Shown piece by piece: positions 23,501 through 36,700 of a stretch of DNA of 64,000 nt. This DNA comes from Chytridium lagenaria (taxonomy: Eukaryota; Chytridiomycota; Chytridiomycetes; Chytridiales; Chytridiaceae). Each line of letters starts with the position of its first letter. Position 1 is the stretch's first letter. The DNA is taken from NCBI GenBank assembly GCA_025449115.1, contig JAHLKC010000007.1, forward strand, positions 372,001 to 436,000, read 5' to 3'. The notes beneath the pieces were generated by a model. That model did no database searches and was not told where the DNA came from. It was given only the letters and a program-made list of their open reading frames with translations. Position numbers and translations under genes: made by a program.

Positions 23501-25917
23501 CCACGCATGTTAAATCCAAACAAGGTGAAATGAACCCTCCCCTTTCCTTTCCTTTGTTAATATCCGCCCCCTAAATTAACCAAACCATGGCGAAAGTAGA
23601 ATGGTTATATGGTTCTCGCGGATTGTCGAAACCCTGCTGCGAGAGGACCTGGGAAATGGAAACTCCGACTCGTGAGTCAACCCACCCCCATCGTATCCCC
23701 GGAACGACCGCTGGATTTGTACACAAAATTAAGTACCCAGGATTTGGAGGAGGTGTATGCACCAAATAAGCACAACATTCTCTTCAGGTATGTTTATATA
23801 TAAATTCCCTCCACAGCATCTCACCTAAACAACCTGCAATATTTCAGATACGTTCTTAAAGTCAAAGACGGTCAAGAATCCCACATATCGTCTCAACTTT
23901 CCTTCTCCCTCACCTCCATATGGATCAAACTCCAAGTGTTTGATAATGACGTGGAAGTCGTGTCGACTAGAGGAAAGGGGATTGTGGGGTTACACGCTTA
24001 TTTACCACCTTCGTCAAACGATGACCCTGTCCCCTCTGCTGCTGCAACGTCTGGGGCGTCGAATGCTGCGAACAAGAAGGAGGATAAGGCTGAGAAAAAG
24101 GAACGAGAAAGGGAGGAAAGAGAAAAGGCAGCGAAAGAAATCAGTAAAGAGATTGCAGGACTTCCAGCATTGGTAAGTGCTATAAAAGAAATATTATACT
24201 AAACTTTCTTTAAAAGCCCGTTATGAAGCACCGCTACATCCTTCAAGGCAGCATCGAAGCCTCCGAATTCAGCAAACTCCTCGGCGTCAATGGCACCATT
24301 GGCACTCCTGACGGTCAAAGCAACGGGAATCGTCCAGGCACTTCTCGGTCAGGTGCAAGCACCACCCCAGGCGGCGCAAGTGGCCCCAAAACCACCAATT
24401 CCGCAAAGAAAAAGAAACAGAGCGTTGTGCCTGGATTTGCGGGTGGGAATGCTGCTGCGGCCGTCGCGGCTGCTGTGGCGGGGGGGTCGGCTGGGGCTTC
24501 GGCGGCGACGAGTGCTGGGGCTGGAACGAGTTTAGGAGCGAATGCGGGTGGGAGCGGGCTTGGGGCCGGGAGTGGGGATGGCCCGGGGAATATGCCGACC
24601 GGCATTGGGGGGAATGCGTCGATTTATGTTCCGCCGATGGAGCCTCATACGTGGAGGCTTCGGTTGATTTCTCCAGATTCTGCTAGTTTGATTGTTTCTA
24701 GGGATACGGAGAAGGAAGATCGATATAAAGCAATTAAAGACTCGTGGGAGGCGTCACATCCGGGCCGTGCTGCGAAGGCAAGGGAGGCAAGGGATTCATA
24801 TTTGAAGCAGGTGGAACTTGGGGCGATCAAGCCTGTTGTGTTCATGGCGGCTCCGCCTGCGGCTATCCCTAAAGCCGCACCAGCAGCGCTTCCTGTTATA
24901 GGTGAATTGGATATCCCAGGGACGGGTTTTGCTGGAAATACGGCTATAAATTATGTGAGAAACACGGATCTCGTGTATAAGGCCTGGACGATTGTAAAAG
25001 ACGGTGGAGGGAATGGGACGAGGTTTGGTACGTTTAGAGATCGCGGGGTCAGTGTATTGGGAATGGATGGACAGCGAATGTCACCCGAGATGGTTCCCGC
25101 GCCTGTAGACCCTAATGCTGCCATCATGGCGACTTTGAGGAGTTTGTCAAACATTAGGGCTAGCGTGGAAGGAAGACCTTCGGTCAGCACGCCACCACCA
25201 CTATCATCACAACAGCCAGAGTTTTTTTCAGGGTCTGGAAGAACCACAGCAGAGATTGACCGACCAAATAGACCGGGAAGTGGGCTCTCTGGTCCAACCC
25301 CAATTTTAAACGTGTCTGATATCACGTCATCAAGACGATTCAGTTCCACCATTGGTGTGTATGAATCCGGAAACCGTCCTCCCATCCCTAGTTCCAATTT
25401 AGGAAGTGAGGATAGACTGGTTTTCGAATCAGGCATGATCAATCCCGTCACAGGCATGCCAAACGACGCACCTTCCAAAGCTGCACCCGGTTCCGCCAAA
25501 GACGCCCCAACGGGCCCTACCGCCATCCCCACCATCCGTCCCCGTGTTCTGAGCCCACAAGAAAAGCTCGAGCGTGACCAACAACGCGAAGAAGCGTGGC
25601 AATCGTTTGACCAGTTTTTCGATCAAGCCAAGCAGCAGCGTCAATCGGATCGAGAGTGGCGTCAAAGAGCGAGAGTGATTTTTGCAGAAAAGTTGGAGGA
25701 GATGGGGAAGGGGGTGGAGAAGGAACGGGAGGAGGATGGACATAGACGGGACGGGTATCGACATAGAGTTATTAGGGAGATTGAGGAGGCGGCGAGGAAG
25801 GCGTTGGAGGCGTTGAAGGCTGCGGAGATGGCGGCGTTGGAGGTGAGCAATTTGGAGGAGCAGGCAGCAGCAGCGGCTAGTGAGAAGGATAAGAAGAAGA
25901 AGGCGGGGAAGCGTTAA
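20542..25917 (+). CDS. ADGB: androglobin-like protein lacking the globin domain
   Basis: Collinear with animal androglobin at every block except one. N-terminus at 20542; IVIWPEWNDAEIASEKW then FEDPEGPILLP; calpain-like core SDLMRTVLAQIHFLYE, YNPMGKYAVKLFWLGAWRRI, DDRIPVDEQGRPL, HELWPMLITKALIKLA and ALKGWIPE; TEFWLTFNDFCKSYRGIVIYH (22590-22700); YRFTVDCPTSYHISF; SWFVIFKNFIRL; a WKLRLVS strand; NILFRYVLKVKDG; WIKLQVFDN; KHRYILQGS; WRLRLISPDSASL; DRYKAIKDSWEASHPGRAAKA; a C-terminal coiled coil and a Lys-rich end at 25917. Androglobin is linked to flagellum assembly in mammalian sperm. The globin/IQ block is missing at 23200-23290. The position of the calpain His reads Tyr and no Cys-Trp active site is seen, so protease activity is doubtful. 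Exons near 21850-22150 are frame-broken. An Ala/Gly-rich linker lies at 24440-24600. Confidence 0.85.
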
Positions 25918-26228
25918 CCTTTTCGTGTCATTGATCATGTAGAATAAAAGCTTTTGGTAGTATTATTTTATGTATAACATATTTATGGATCTTGAGTGTT
26001 GACTTTGAATTATATCGTGACGGTGTTCTTTCTGTATATTGAAGACGTCACTTTTTGTTTCGCTCGGCAAAATAATAACTGTGTGTCACACAGACTTTCA
26101 TTACAAAACATCCGGTAAAACTTGATCGGGAAGTCGGGATTACTTGAAGTCCGAAAAAAGTACAAAATACCACACAAACCCTGCGCTAAATCGACTTTCA
26201 ACCACTTTTCATACCTTTGGAAAAAAAT
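25918..26228. other. short intergenic region
   Basis: About 0.3 kb separating two plus-strand genes. It contains an AATAAA at 25943-25948, a good polyadenylation-signal candidate for the androglobin-like gene, and the leader of the following oxidoreductase. No other signal is seen. Confidence 0.4.
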
Positions 26229-28085
26229 ATGTTGATCGTACCTCGAGAGCAGAGACCTTTCGATATCATCGGTGAGTGAGGGATAGAGTGAGTGAGAGCG
26301 AGTGAATGAGGAGAGGGAGAGAGTGGGTGTTTGTAATGTAATAGGGAAACCATGGGAAGGAGAGAACGTTCAATGACGGTGCTCTTTTTTATGCTGCTCC
26401 TCTTCACTTGACCATACGATTTGAATGTGTTTTTAACTAATCTCTTTCAAATGGATGATGCTTTGGAATAAAAAGTCTTGTGAGTGTCTCTGTTCTCCTT
26501 ATAGTTGCTTTTCATTCAGTGTTTATTCTGATTTTTTATTTTCTAGCGGCGCCACTGGATTCACCGGTCGCCTTGTCGTCGAGTACCTCGCCATCAATGG
26601 ACCCAAGGTTAGCAATGCGTTTTTGATATCAACTAATATCGCAATCTTCTCCTGTCGTATCATTCTAACTCTTTGCACTTTTAAAGAACTTAAAGTACGC
26701 TATGGCTGGACGATCCAAGACGAAACTCGAGGAGGTCCGTCAGCGTATTGCAGAGATCGAGCCTACTGCGGCCGGCATCCCGATCCTTGTCGCAGATGCC
26801 TCTGATATCAAGTCTCTTGAGGCTGTTGTGTCGCAGACCAAGTGTGTTATTACCACTGTTGGTGAGTCTTTGGTTTTGCCCTCAGAGATTCAGTATTTTG
26901 CTCACAATATTGTTTACAGGACCTTTTATTAAGCACGGTGTGCCTTTGGTTGACGCCTGTGTCCGCCTTGGAACCGACTACGTCGACTCTACCGGAGAGA
27001 GCCCCTTTATTCGCAAAATTATCGACCTTTACCATGATGCTGCCGTCGAGAATGGCGTTTCGATTGTGCCGTCGTGTGGTTTCGACTCTATTCCCTCTGA
27101 TATTGGTGCTCTCTTGCTTACCGATCACTTTGCCAAAAAGGGTTTAAAGACAAAGGCTGTTCGCTACACTGCACACAAGTTTAAGGTGAGCTATTTTAAG
27201 AATAAAGGTGGAAACTTATGTGAATAGGGTGGCATATCTGGAGGAACTCTTCACTCTGGTATGGGGCTTATGGAACTCCCCTTTAAAGAGCAGTTGGCTC
27301 TTCGAAGCATCGACTACCTTTCTCCCAAAGATACCACTGGCCCCAAGTCAAGTTCCTCTGCTCTCCTCAGATATGAGAAGGCGACCAAGAAATGGCAAAA
27401 CTACTTTTTCATGGTTCGTTCCTTATCTCTTGACACTAGTGTTCATTTCTAACATATAAACTTTTTTATTGTTCATAGGAGGTTATCAACACCCGTAACG
27501 TCCGCCGCTCTTGGGCTCTTTTATCCAAGGCATACGGATCCAAGTTTGAGTACTCTGAGACGATGGCATCGCCCAACTTTGTTGTCGCGCTTTTCATTGC
27601 GATTGGAATGACTTTGGTGATGCCAATGGTGTTCCTTCCTCCGGTTAGGTGGCTTTTGAAGAAGCTCGTGCCTCAGGGAACCGGACCTTCGGAGGAAATG
27701 ATGAAGAATGGATTCTTTACCGTGAAGTTGGTTGGGGAGGCGGAAGACGGCGTAAGTCGCGTTTATGTTTTCATATTGTCTTTCCATAGCTTCTCATTTT
27801 GAGCCTGACCGTAATATTTTTATAATCCCCGAAACTCAGTCAAAAGCCATCGCAACATTCCATGGCAACGCCGACCCGGGGTACCGTGGAACCGCTCTCA
27901 TGCTTGCTGAGTCAGCTCTCTGCTTTGTTTTGCAAAAGGGTGACCTTATCGCTGGTGACTCAAAGGTGGTTGGTAGTTTCCCTCCTTTGAAGGGCGGAGT
28001 GCTTACTACCGCCACTGCGTTTGGTCTTGTTCTCGCGGAAAGGCTTCGCAAGGCCGGGTTCACTCTTTCCGTTGACGACCTTTAA
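26229..28085 (+). CDS. saccharopine dehydrogenase-like oxidoreductase
   Basis: The NAD(P)-binding Rossmann start reads FDIIVFGATGFTGRLVVEYL once three exons are joined, the second being only four bases (26476-26479). Further conserved parts are YAMAGRSKTKLEEVRQ, ITTVGPFIKHGVPLVDACV, YVDSTGESPFIRKII, SIVPSCGFDSIPSDIGALL, GGISGGTLHSGMGLM, a membrane-associating stretch near 27565-27650 (FVVALFIAIGMTLVMPMVFL) and the C-terminal GGVLTTATAFGLVLAERL ending at 28085. This is the SCCPDH/enoyl-reductase-like family, often on lipid droplets or membranes, with uncertain substrate; it is not the lysine-pathway enzyme. Length of about 420 residues is normal, and the frame is clean across seven or so exons, unlike many neighbours. 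Confidence 0.9.
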
Positions 28086-28598
28086 ATTCATTATTACATT
28101 CATGGCTTTTCTTTATGGCCAATTTTTTTTTTTTTTTTATGTTTTTTCGCGCTTTTTTGTTGGCGAATGTTTTTAGCTTAGCTTGATCTCTTAGGTTTTT
28201 TGTTATGTTTGGAATAGGAATTGCTGCCTGATATCGATATGCATTTATTTTTGTCTGGTTTATGAAATAATTAATATTTTGCTTACGAAAAACATATACT
28301 TGATTATACAAATATTTCCATAAATCTACCGCATGTTAAGCTGTCAATAAAGCTGCAAGGTAAGTGGATTTTTCAAAGCGAATTCGAACTCGTCTCAAAT
28401 TTTTCATAAAAAAATCACCACTATTATTATTTTCCTTTTTACATGAAACTAAGAACAACTTTCACCAAAACTTAAATGCAAAAGGTAAGAATCCAAAGGT
28501 TCGTCCAAACTAGTGATCACAGGACTCGAAAAACATAGACATCCCGCGATCTAGCCAAAGCAGAACGAAGGAGCATGGAACCCTTTTTCTTTTCTTTT
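28086..28598. other. convergent intergenic region
   Basis: About 0.5 kb of AT-rich sequence between two 3' ends, with a T15 run near 28124-28139 and scattered AATAAA-like signals on both strands. No gene is seen. Confidence 0.45.
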
Positions 28599-30126
28599 TC
28601 ACCAGTCGCTTGCAGTACCTCCGGCATTCCCTTTAGTCGCAGTGTTACTGTTGTTTGCAGCGGGCTTTGTGCTAGAACTTCTCCAGTTGTAGACTAAATC
28701 CCCAATGACAACATGTCAGGTAATAGAATCTTCAAGGTAATCGTAAAGAGGAAACACTTACGCAAGCAAATCCAGATCAACGCGGTAGCCCAAGGAATGA
28801 CGACAAAGTTGTACGCGTAGTAACTCATCCAAGCGAGAGTTCCACCCTGAGTGTTTCGAAGGGTGAGGAATCCGTAAACGCAGATCGTAATGTAACTTCC
28901 AATGAATCCAAGCTTGTCGACAATGAGTCCATACCCCACAAGTCTGACTTTGAAAGCAATGTTGAGCGTGTCTAAACGCTTCTTTTCGTTTCTTGCTGCC
29001 GCCGTGTTGGAGGCATTGCTTTCGAGTGCGTTGTTGGATGAAGAGACACCCGTCGAAGCCTGTCCGTTGCTGGACGGCCCACCATTTGATGGTCCACCAG
29101 CTCCTTCCGCAATCTTTGAAAGTTGTTTGACGGAATCTTCAAGAATGGTAGCCAAGGTGTTTCCGAAACTGTACACGGTGTAGCTGGTAGACCAAAGACG
29201 AGTCAGAGAATTATTGATTGAAGAGCGGGGAACTTACGCGAAAGTGGCGAACCACGGCATCATCAAGAGGCAGTGGACCATGAACGTGATATTGTAGGCC
29301 AAGGGGTCGTTGTAGTTGAACATGGCGATTCTCACAGAGAAGATGGGGATGAGAATACACATGACGACGCATGATAGGATAAGCATACGGATTTTGAGAC
29401 TCTCGTATTGCTTCTGTAATTCCTTGCTAGTGATCGACACCAGGTTTGATGGTGAGCTTGGCCCAACTTGTGATCGTCAAGTGTTCCATCTGAAAAGGAC
29501 ATATTAGTACCCTGAGCGGCATGTTTTACAAAGTAGTTTACTCACTGTGCAAAGGAACAAGGTGGCGCACATCCTAGGAAAAACAACGAAATGCGCATTA
29601 ATAATAATTTCTTTTCGCTATAGATAAAAAATGAATAATCTCATTACCACGCCACTGAGTTAACGACATGAGATCCAGTAATGTCAGAAATCGACATCAA
29701 TACAACAGAGCATGCCGCTCCAAGCGTCAAGCAGAAAACAGACTAAATATACAAGTTAGATTAATAGCCGAGATATAAGTACCTTTGTCTCGGTCCATGC
29801 CTTTGAAACGGAAATGAAATCACGCGCAAATGCAAAAACGACCGTGAAGAAGGTGAAGGCGGTGTACGAAAGATTGAAGATCGTGACGCCGAGCACCACC
29901 TTGTTGGGAATGCAGGTGCGGGACTAAGCATTGTTCGGAAAATTTGGTAAGCATAAATTGTGGATAAACCATAGAAAGGACGGAGAACTCGCACGACGCT
30001 AGACAGTGCTCATACTCACTTGAAGGATTGAAAACTCGGTGGAGAAACCGTCGAGATTGCTTGCGTTAAAGTACCCGCAAGGAGGGTATACATGGTGGCC
30101 ATGATGGGCTTTCAACGCTATGCAAT
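28599..30126 (-). CDS. seven-transmembrane protein of unknown family
   Basis: Spliced exons give an N-terminal Cys-containing ectodomain (YPPCGYFNASNLDGFSTEFS; then RTCIPN) and seven hydrophobic helices: VVLGVTIFNLSYTAFTFFTV, VFCLTLGAACSVVLMSISDI, VVNSVAWMCATLFLC, RMLILSCVVMCILIPIFSVR, AYNITFMVHCLLMMPWFATF, LVGYGLIVDKLGFIGSYITI and SYYAYNFVVIPWATALIWIC. A Ser/Asn-rich loop of about 60 residues lies between TM5 and TM6. A short polar tail ends at 28599. The topology and Cys-rich ectodomain would fit a receptor-like protein, but I see no GPCR signature (no DRY or NPxxY) and do not recognise the family. First exons may lie further right: an open frame at 30367-30564 with CSNWWYLPQ could belong here. 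Confidence 0.6.
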
Positions 30127-30788
30127 GGCGTCGTTGTGATTAATCAAGAATAGATCGCTTTCTAATAACAAAAATCTGGGCAACTATATCCCGAAGAATA
30201 TATATGCTTACGGAGATGTCCTACGGGATGAGCATTGAAGAGGGCAAACAATGGGGATTACCACCTGTAAATCCTTCATAGCTTCACGCTTCGGCAAAAA
30301 ATCCATCTTTTACGTTTTTATCAGTAAGCCGAACCAATGAATGGGGGATATGGGATGATCAAAGCCCTACACTAATTGTGGTTTATTGAGAAAGTGCATC
30401 GCCTCCTCAACGCGCATCTCTCCATTGAGTTTTTGAGGAAGATACCACCAATTGCTGCATCCACCAGAAAACTGCCTCGTCAACGGACTTTCCGTGACGT
30501 GGCCAGCCGCCGTTTCGTAAATTTTTGCAAGCATACAGTGTATGAACGTCGAGATCTGGCGCATCGACCTATGAGAAGAAAAAAACCCAGTTAGGAGGCG
30601 TGTGTGACAATGTTAAGCGCATTACGCATCGCGTTTTACATATATGAGAGAAAGACGCTGGAAAGAGACGCTGGAAAGAAAATCACTACAACGCGAATAC
30701 TCATTCGTATGTATATAGATGAGAGTGATTGCAATGTAGTGGGTAGTCAAAAAAAAGAAGCCAACAGATATAGTAAATAAAATGCACT
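30127..30788. other. gap between the seven-TM gene and the CFAP54-like gene
   Basis: About 0.66 kb. The minus-strand frame at 30367-30564 (CSNWWYLPQKLNGEMRVEEA) has protein-like composition and may be a 5' exon of the seven-TM gene. Otherwise this is the 3' flank of the CFAP54-like gene, with a repeated GAAAGAGACGCTGG motif near 30658-30678. Confidence 0.35.
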
Positions 30789-33700
30789 TTAAATAAAGGG
30801 ATTAGTGAACAAAAGACTGACCTGAAGCGACGATATTTCTTGATCTCCACACAAAGATACTCCAACCAGCTCTTTCAGCATTTGAAACTCTTTGTCGCAT
30901 ATCACTTTAAATGCGCTGTCTAATGTTATCTGATACTTTTTTAAGTTGACAATGGTCGATTTGCATAAGCTTTTTATCTTCTGAATAAGCTCTAAAGGAA
31001 CGCGAGCCAAATGCTTTGTCTCGTTAGGCATGTTGCTCCCTCCGACAGAGCTTACTCGACCTTCAGCAGCTACAGAATGCCTTGGAGAAGATGGTTGCGA
31101 ATCCTGCGCAAAGATCTCCCCTGGCTTTCCATCTATCGAAGTCTTCTTGACAGGTTGGGCTGATTGAGGGGAGCCTGGCTTTCTATTAGCAGTCGAGGGG
31201 CGAGAAGCTCCTGCGGATTTGATTGTCTCCACTTTCTCTGGCTTTGGCACTTTTTTCGAGGAAAAACTTGAATCGTTTCCACCAGCATTTGCATCAGCAT
31301 CCTTTGCCGTCCTCGATTTTCGTAAATCAGCACCTTTAGAAGGTGTAGTCACTGCCGATCTTTTTGGTTTTTGCATCTGTCCAAAGCATAGTAGCATTGT
31401 GAGTGACGCGGTAGAAGTTCCAGCGTCGGTCTCAAGTGCGTCGATTTTTATGGGATAAAGGAAGCCATATGACACACGAGCGTAGAGGTACTCTGTTCGA
31501 CTCGCGGCTAAGAGATCCTTTTGACGGAATGTGAGTCAACTATGGGAGTTTGATAACGCGATAGCGGAGCTGGCGCGACTATTTGGCCTTTTCACCATAT
31601 CTTTCAGAACGCTGAGATCAACGTCAACAGCTGGAGAAAAATTTGTGCCAATAGCCGACATTAAAGTCTGGTAAGCTAGTCTTTGTCTGGTTCCAAGCGA
31701 TTTATGCCAGGAATCACATGGCAATACATCGATACTGGATGCAGCGACGTGAGCCTCGTAAAAAATCAATGGCGTCTTTCTGAGAAAAGAGAAAGCAAAA
31801 GCCATGGGGAATGGCCCTTTCTTTGGTGACATGGTACTTGATGTTGCAGGTTTATCGGGATTGATGATGGAGAGTTTTCTTCTGCAGAGTGACGCTGGTG
31901 ACTTGGTTATGGTACAAGCTCTCGTCGATTTCAGTAGAAATTAATGGATTCGAAGGTAGTGGGCGGAAGAGAGAGTATAACTTTGCTTAAATCGGCAACG
32001 TGACCATCTTTCCAAAAACGGTTTTGTGATCGCCAAACTGTTTGCTTTCCAAAGTATCGCTTCCCTTGTTATTGGCGACATGGTCAAGGGCTCAAAGGCT
32101 TGACGAGATCCGTCCTTCCCCTCCGTCAACATTTTATACTCTTTTTCGGAAACGGCTTCTCCTTCAGATATTCTTAAACCAGCCCGAGAAATTCGGATAA
32201 CTTCAAGTGCAAACTTGTGAATATCTTCAATGCTTTCAGATTCAATATTTGTCGACACGAGTCCAATTAAAGACTCTCTTAAAATGCTTAGCTGCAATCC
32301 AGGCCCAATTGAGGGTGGAGAGATTACAGTTTGCACCATATCAAGGAATGAGCATGCACCAATATCGGTAAGCTTTCTGCGGATGTCTGAAGAATTTTTG
32401 GTGAGTTCACGCAAGAAAAAGCTTAGGCGTCCGTATGTAATGACAAGAGGGGGTATGAGACTCCTTGGTAAAATGGGTGCTGCGAGTTTAGCCAAGGATA
32501 TCGAATCTTGAAGCAAAGAAGATGCAGTGATAGTATCAGAAGCTGCTTGAGCTGACCACGATCGTTTCAACTGAATTCTCGTGAGGGTTGTCAGATGTGA
32601 TGAGTAGTTTGACGTAAATCTGATACAAGTAGATTTATTTCCGTCAAATCTACGACGCAAACTAGAATCATACGGAAGGAAAACTCGAAACCGCATCGTA
32701 TGCCATATCATAAGCAAAGATATGGCTTCGAAGTGATCCGGTTTGATTTCTTTGAGCACGTCACCGAATATTTCCCATCCACAACCAAAAACTAACGGTC
32801 CACATTCTTTTTTTTGGCTTCATTGAGAAGTGAACAAAACTCTGAAAGACACTTTTCAAACTCCATCTCCTCCCTACTCAAGTGTTCTTTAGAGGTAGAG
32901 TGGTCTCATCGATTGACGCGCCGGCTTTTAGTGGCTCAAAAATGTTGGCTACCACCTGACGGGGCTTCTTTATAACATTGCGAAGACGCGCAATGAGCTC
33001 AGCTCCGTGAAATTTAAGATTATACGGAAGCGACTTCAACTCGATGGACTCGTGTTTTCCCTCGATAGCCGAATTTTGAGCAACTTGGAATTCTCCCATT
33101 GCCAACAACGTCTGCGTCCTTTTGTAAAGAGTTCGAAGCTGCCAGTGGGGTCCCCAAATCCCACAGGCTTCGATTTCCATCTTTGTTTTTAGAATTTGCC
33201 GGAGTTCAGAGTAGCTGCGATAAAATCAGTTCTGTAACATAGTTTTATGTAACTTACCGATGGACTGCGACATCGAAAATACTTTTTAGGGCACACACAT
33301 CTGCAGATAAATCAGCAGAAAGGAGCAGGAACGAATTAATAAGACGCGCATCAGAATTAGCTTCCTTCCGCTCTTGCTCAACTTGAATGGACACATTTAC
33401 GATCAAATGGTCAATTCTTTGAAGCAGAGACAGAGATTCATCTCTATCAGCAGCTTTCTTGTTTCTTCTTGTATTGGCCGAGTGCGTTTCTCCCGTACTC
33501 CCAAAGTTTTGAAACCGAGCTACTCGATGATGATACGGGCCTCCTGAGCGCAAAGCTTCTTTCTACTGTGCTCGGCTTCCTTGTTGCATATACAATATCA
33601 TATTCATTTGCATCAACCAACTTGACTGACGATGTCGTTGCAGGACTCGTACACCCCCCCGATATTTGGAAAAGACGGAGGACGTTCAACGGCATTATTC

Positions 33701-36700
33701 AACGAGATATTGAGGTGTGTATGATAGGAGATCGGGTCTGTGGGCGTGAGCTTGCTTAAGTACCGTAACACTATAGATGCTCTGCATAAGTCAAATGCCA
33801 TGCAAACTGACGTCCATAGACGTTTACAAGCTTCTCACTAAAGTTGATGCTTGTGAGACCCTTGATCAGTTCCAGTTTGAAGGTTCAAAAACTGATTCAG
33901 ACTCTTCATATCTCAAATCAGCGATAGAAAGAGAATGCTGATACAGAGAATTGAATCTCGGAAGAAGAGAATTCCCAGTGATGATGGAAAGCATTCGTTC
34001 CAAAGCGAGATTAACGAGACCCAACGATAGAAGAAGCTCGCTTTAAGTAAATGGTTACAGACTTAACGTCTCATCTTCCAAAACCTCCGCTGCAATGTAG
34101 CTTGCGAAACCAGCGAGTGGAAGTGCATCCATTGATTTCCTATCAAGCATCAAGCTTTGACATAGGAAAAGCAGAAAGACTAGCCAGCTCAGTTGGATTG
34201 CCCAAAAACGTGTCATTATGGAGGTCGAAATCAGGAACCAGGTGGCTTGGCACGTAGTTTGCAAACATCAGAGGGTCACTTGGATGAGGCATACTTTTGT
34301 GAAGCGGGAGAGAGAGCAAGTGAGTAGCGAAGGCACTAACTCAGCCCTTTTTTCAAAATCTTGGGGTAGCCTATCATTGCCATCTTGGCTACCGCCATTC
34401 CTGCCAATATGACGAGGCGAAGGTTTGGTAAAATGGTTGGAATCTGAGAGCAAAGCCTTTCCAAGATGCGACGGCCTTGGGGATTCCAAGCAAGATGTCA
34501 ACGCATCTTGACCAATAAGATTCGCGGCCTTAGTGTCGCCTTGCATATGTAAAGGTCAGCATACTCGTGGCTGGCTAAGGCTTGTATGATACTCTCCCCT
34601 TCCGTTTGGCAAACATCAAAACGCCTTCGTATGTTTCCAATGCATCATGTAACGTCTGAATGAAGGAAGGGTTTGATAGCTCTGTAGTTGTGTTGAACTC
34701 ACGGCACTTTGAGAAGAGTTTTCTTGCTCGGATCAAAGAGTTATACGATAGGGATCCCGGATTAGTCCTTGGCTCCGCTACAAAAACACTTTTACGATCT
34801 ACGAAAAGATCCCGATGTCGTATTCTGGGGTGGAGCACCTGGCAAATTGTGAAGACTCTGATGAACATCAATTCTTTCTCACCAGAGGCTGGCTTTTCGA
34901 GGCTTTGAATGTATTCGATTGTTGGTGCAAGAGAGTCATGGAATTCGTTCCGAGAAGGCCATCAAATCTCTTGGTTATCTGCTTTAGTCGATTGATCTTT
35001 CCTGCCTCTTCATCAAGTCAATTCCAAGCAAAATGAACTCTCCCATCCATGCCAAATTAATATCACTGTATTGGCTACCTCCATGTAGCTCATTCCAAAT
35101 CCAAAAAACCTTGATTGCTGCATATCCATTTTGGTCATCAAGATATTTCCGGGCAGTATTGGAATGTCTCTTCTAAAATCACTGATGTCATGCCGTCCTT
35201 CCGAAAATGACACACCGTGAGCCAAACGGTTGGTGTCTGGATTTCCTTAGTGATTCGAATATTTTCGATCATGTCCATCAGCTTATCACTCGTCAAGAAG
35301 AAGGCCCTCCAAAGAGCAACCTGCCAGAACTCAGAGTTCAGCAAGCCATAGCGAGAAAGATATTGTATGGTACTCCATAGCATCTGGCATCCTCCGAGAA
35401 CTTGACTCCAACTTCCAACCCTTGCAGCAATATTGACAGATTGAACGAAGCTTTGAAGCATTTCACTAATGTTCTTGTTCCATTCTGCAGAGAAGGTAGT
35501 GGTCCCTGAAGACTTTTCTTTGATCTCAAGAACCTTTGATGGTGCAAACATGACTCGGCTCGGGAACGATGCAAAGTTTTGGTTTTGGCCAGTTGCCACC
35601 AATCCTTTACTGAAAAGCTCTTTTTCAAAGATTGATAGCAATGCTTGACCATGAAGCAAGGCCAACTGAGACCTCCAAGGCGCCTCAAAAGCGGCGATCA
35701 CTCTCATTCTTCTAAAATGACGTTTTTGTTTCCAAATGGAACCAAGCTCACTATCAAGAGATCGAACAGCCTTCTCAATAGCATCACGTTCTTGCACCGT
35801 CAAATGTCCGAGAAGAATATTTTTCTGGGCAAGTCTTCTTCTCTTCTTTCCGATCATCCTCGCTTTAATCCCAGCCTTAGAGGATTCTGCCTCACTCGCA
35901 TTAGGACTTCCACTTCGAGATCTGCTCTTTGTTGAACGCTCTTTGCTAGTTGGTCGGCTTGTGCTACCTCTTCCTTTACTGGCAGCCCTTGAGGCCGGGC
36001 TCGGACCACGAGACGCTGATCCGATCCTCTTAGGACTAACTGAACCGTTTTTCTCTTCGGATTTTCTTAACGCTTCCTTTATCATCCTTCTTCTACTGCG
36101 CGGCCTTGCGCCGTCCACTAAAGAATGCTTTAAAGCTTCCCACTCCTCATCATACTCAACAGCCTGCTGAGGTTTGCGCTCACGTGTTCGTGATCTTTTC
36201 AAATCGAATTAAATAAACGGTAATTTTTATATAAAAGAATTTACCGTGATCTCCTGTCACTAGTATCCACGTCCATGCCGTTTTTCCTTTCGGCGAATAG
36301 GTTGCGTCGTTTTCTCCGATGTACAACCTCCTTCCTAGCTGCATTCTCACTCCACACAGCGTTCACGTTCGCCATAAAACTTATTCCTCATGCTCATCCA
36401 ATCAATGGTATCAATACATATCCTGGCTGCCGATTCCGTCATTCTCGACCCAAGGCACCAATCGGCGCAATGCACCATAATCTCAAGGTACCTCGGGTTC
36501 TTCTAAACCTCAACAGCTCAGTGACAACCAGGTCCAAGGGTCGATAGCACGGAGAATATCTCACGAGACTCGTGTGCGTGTCTATGATCCGTCGATCCGA
36601 TGCAACCGTCTTGACGATAGTTGCATTGTGCAATGACGGACTCTAGGTACTCGCAGAAAATGTCCATGCGTTTTCGAATGTCAGTGTACCCTTGATCAGG

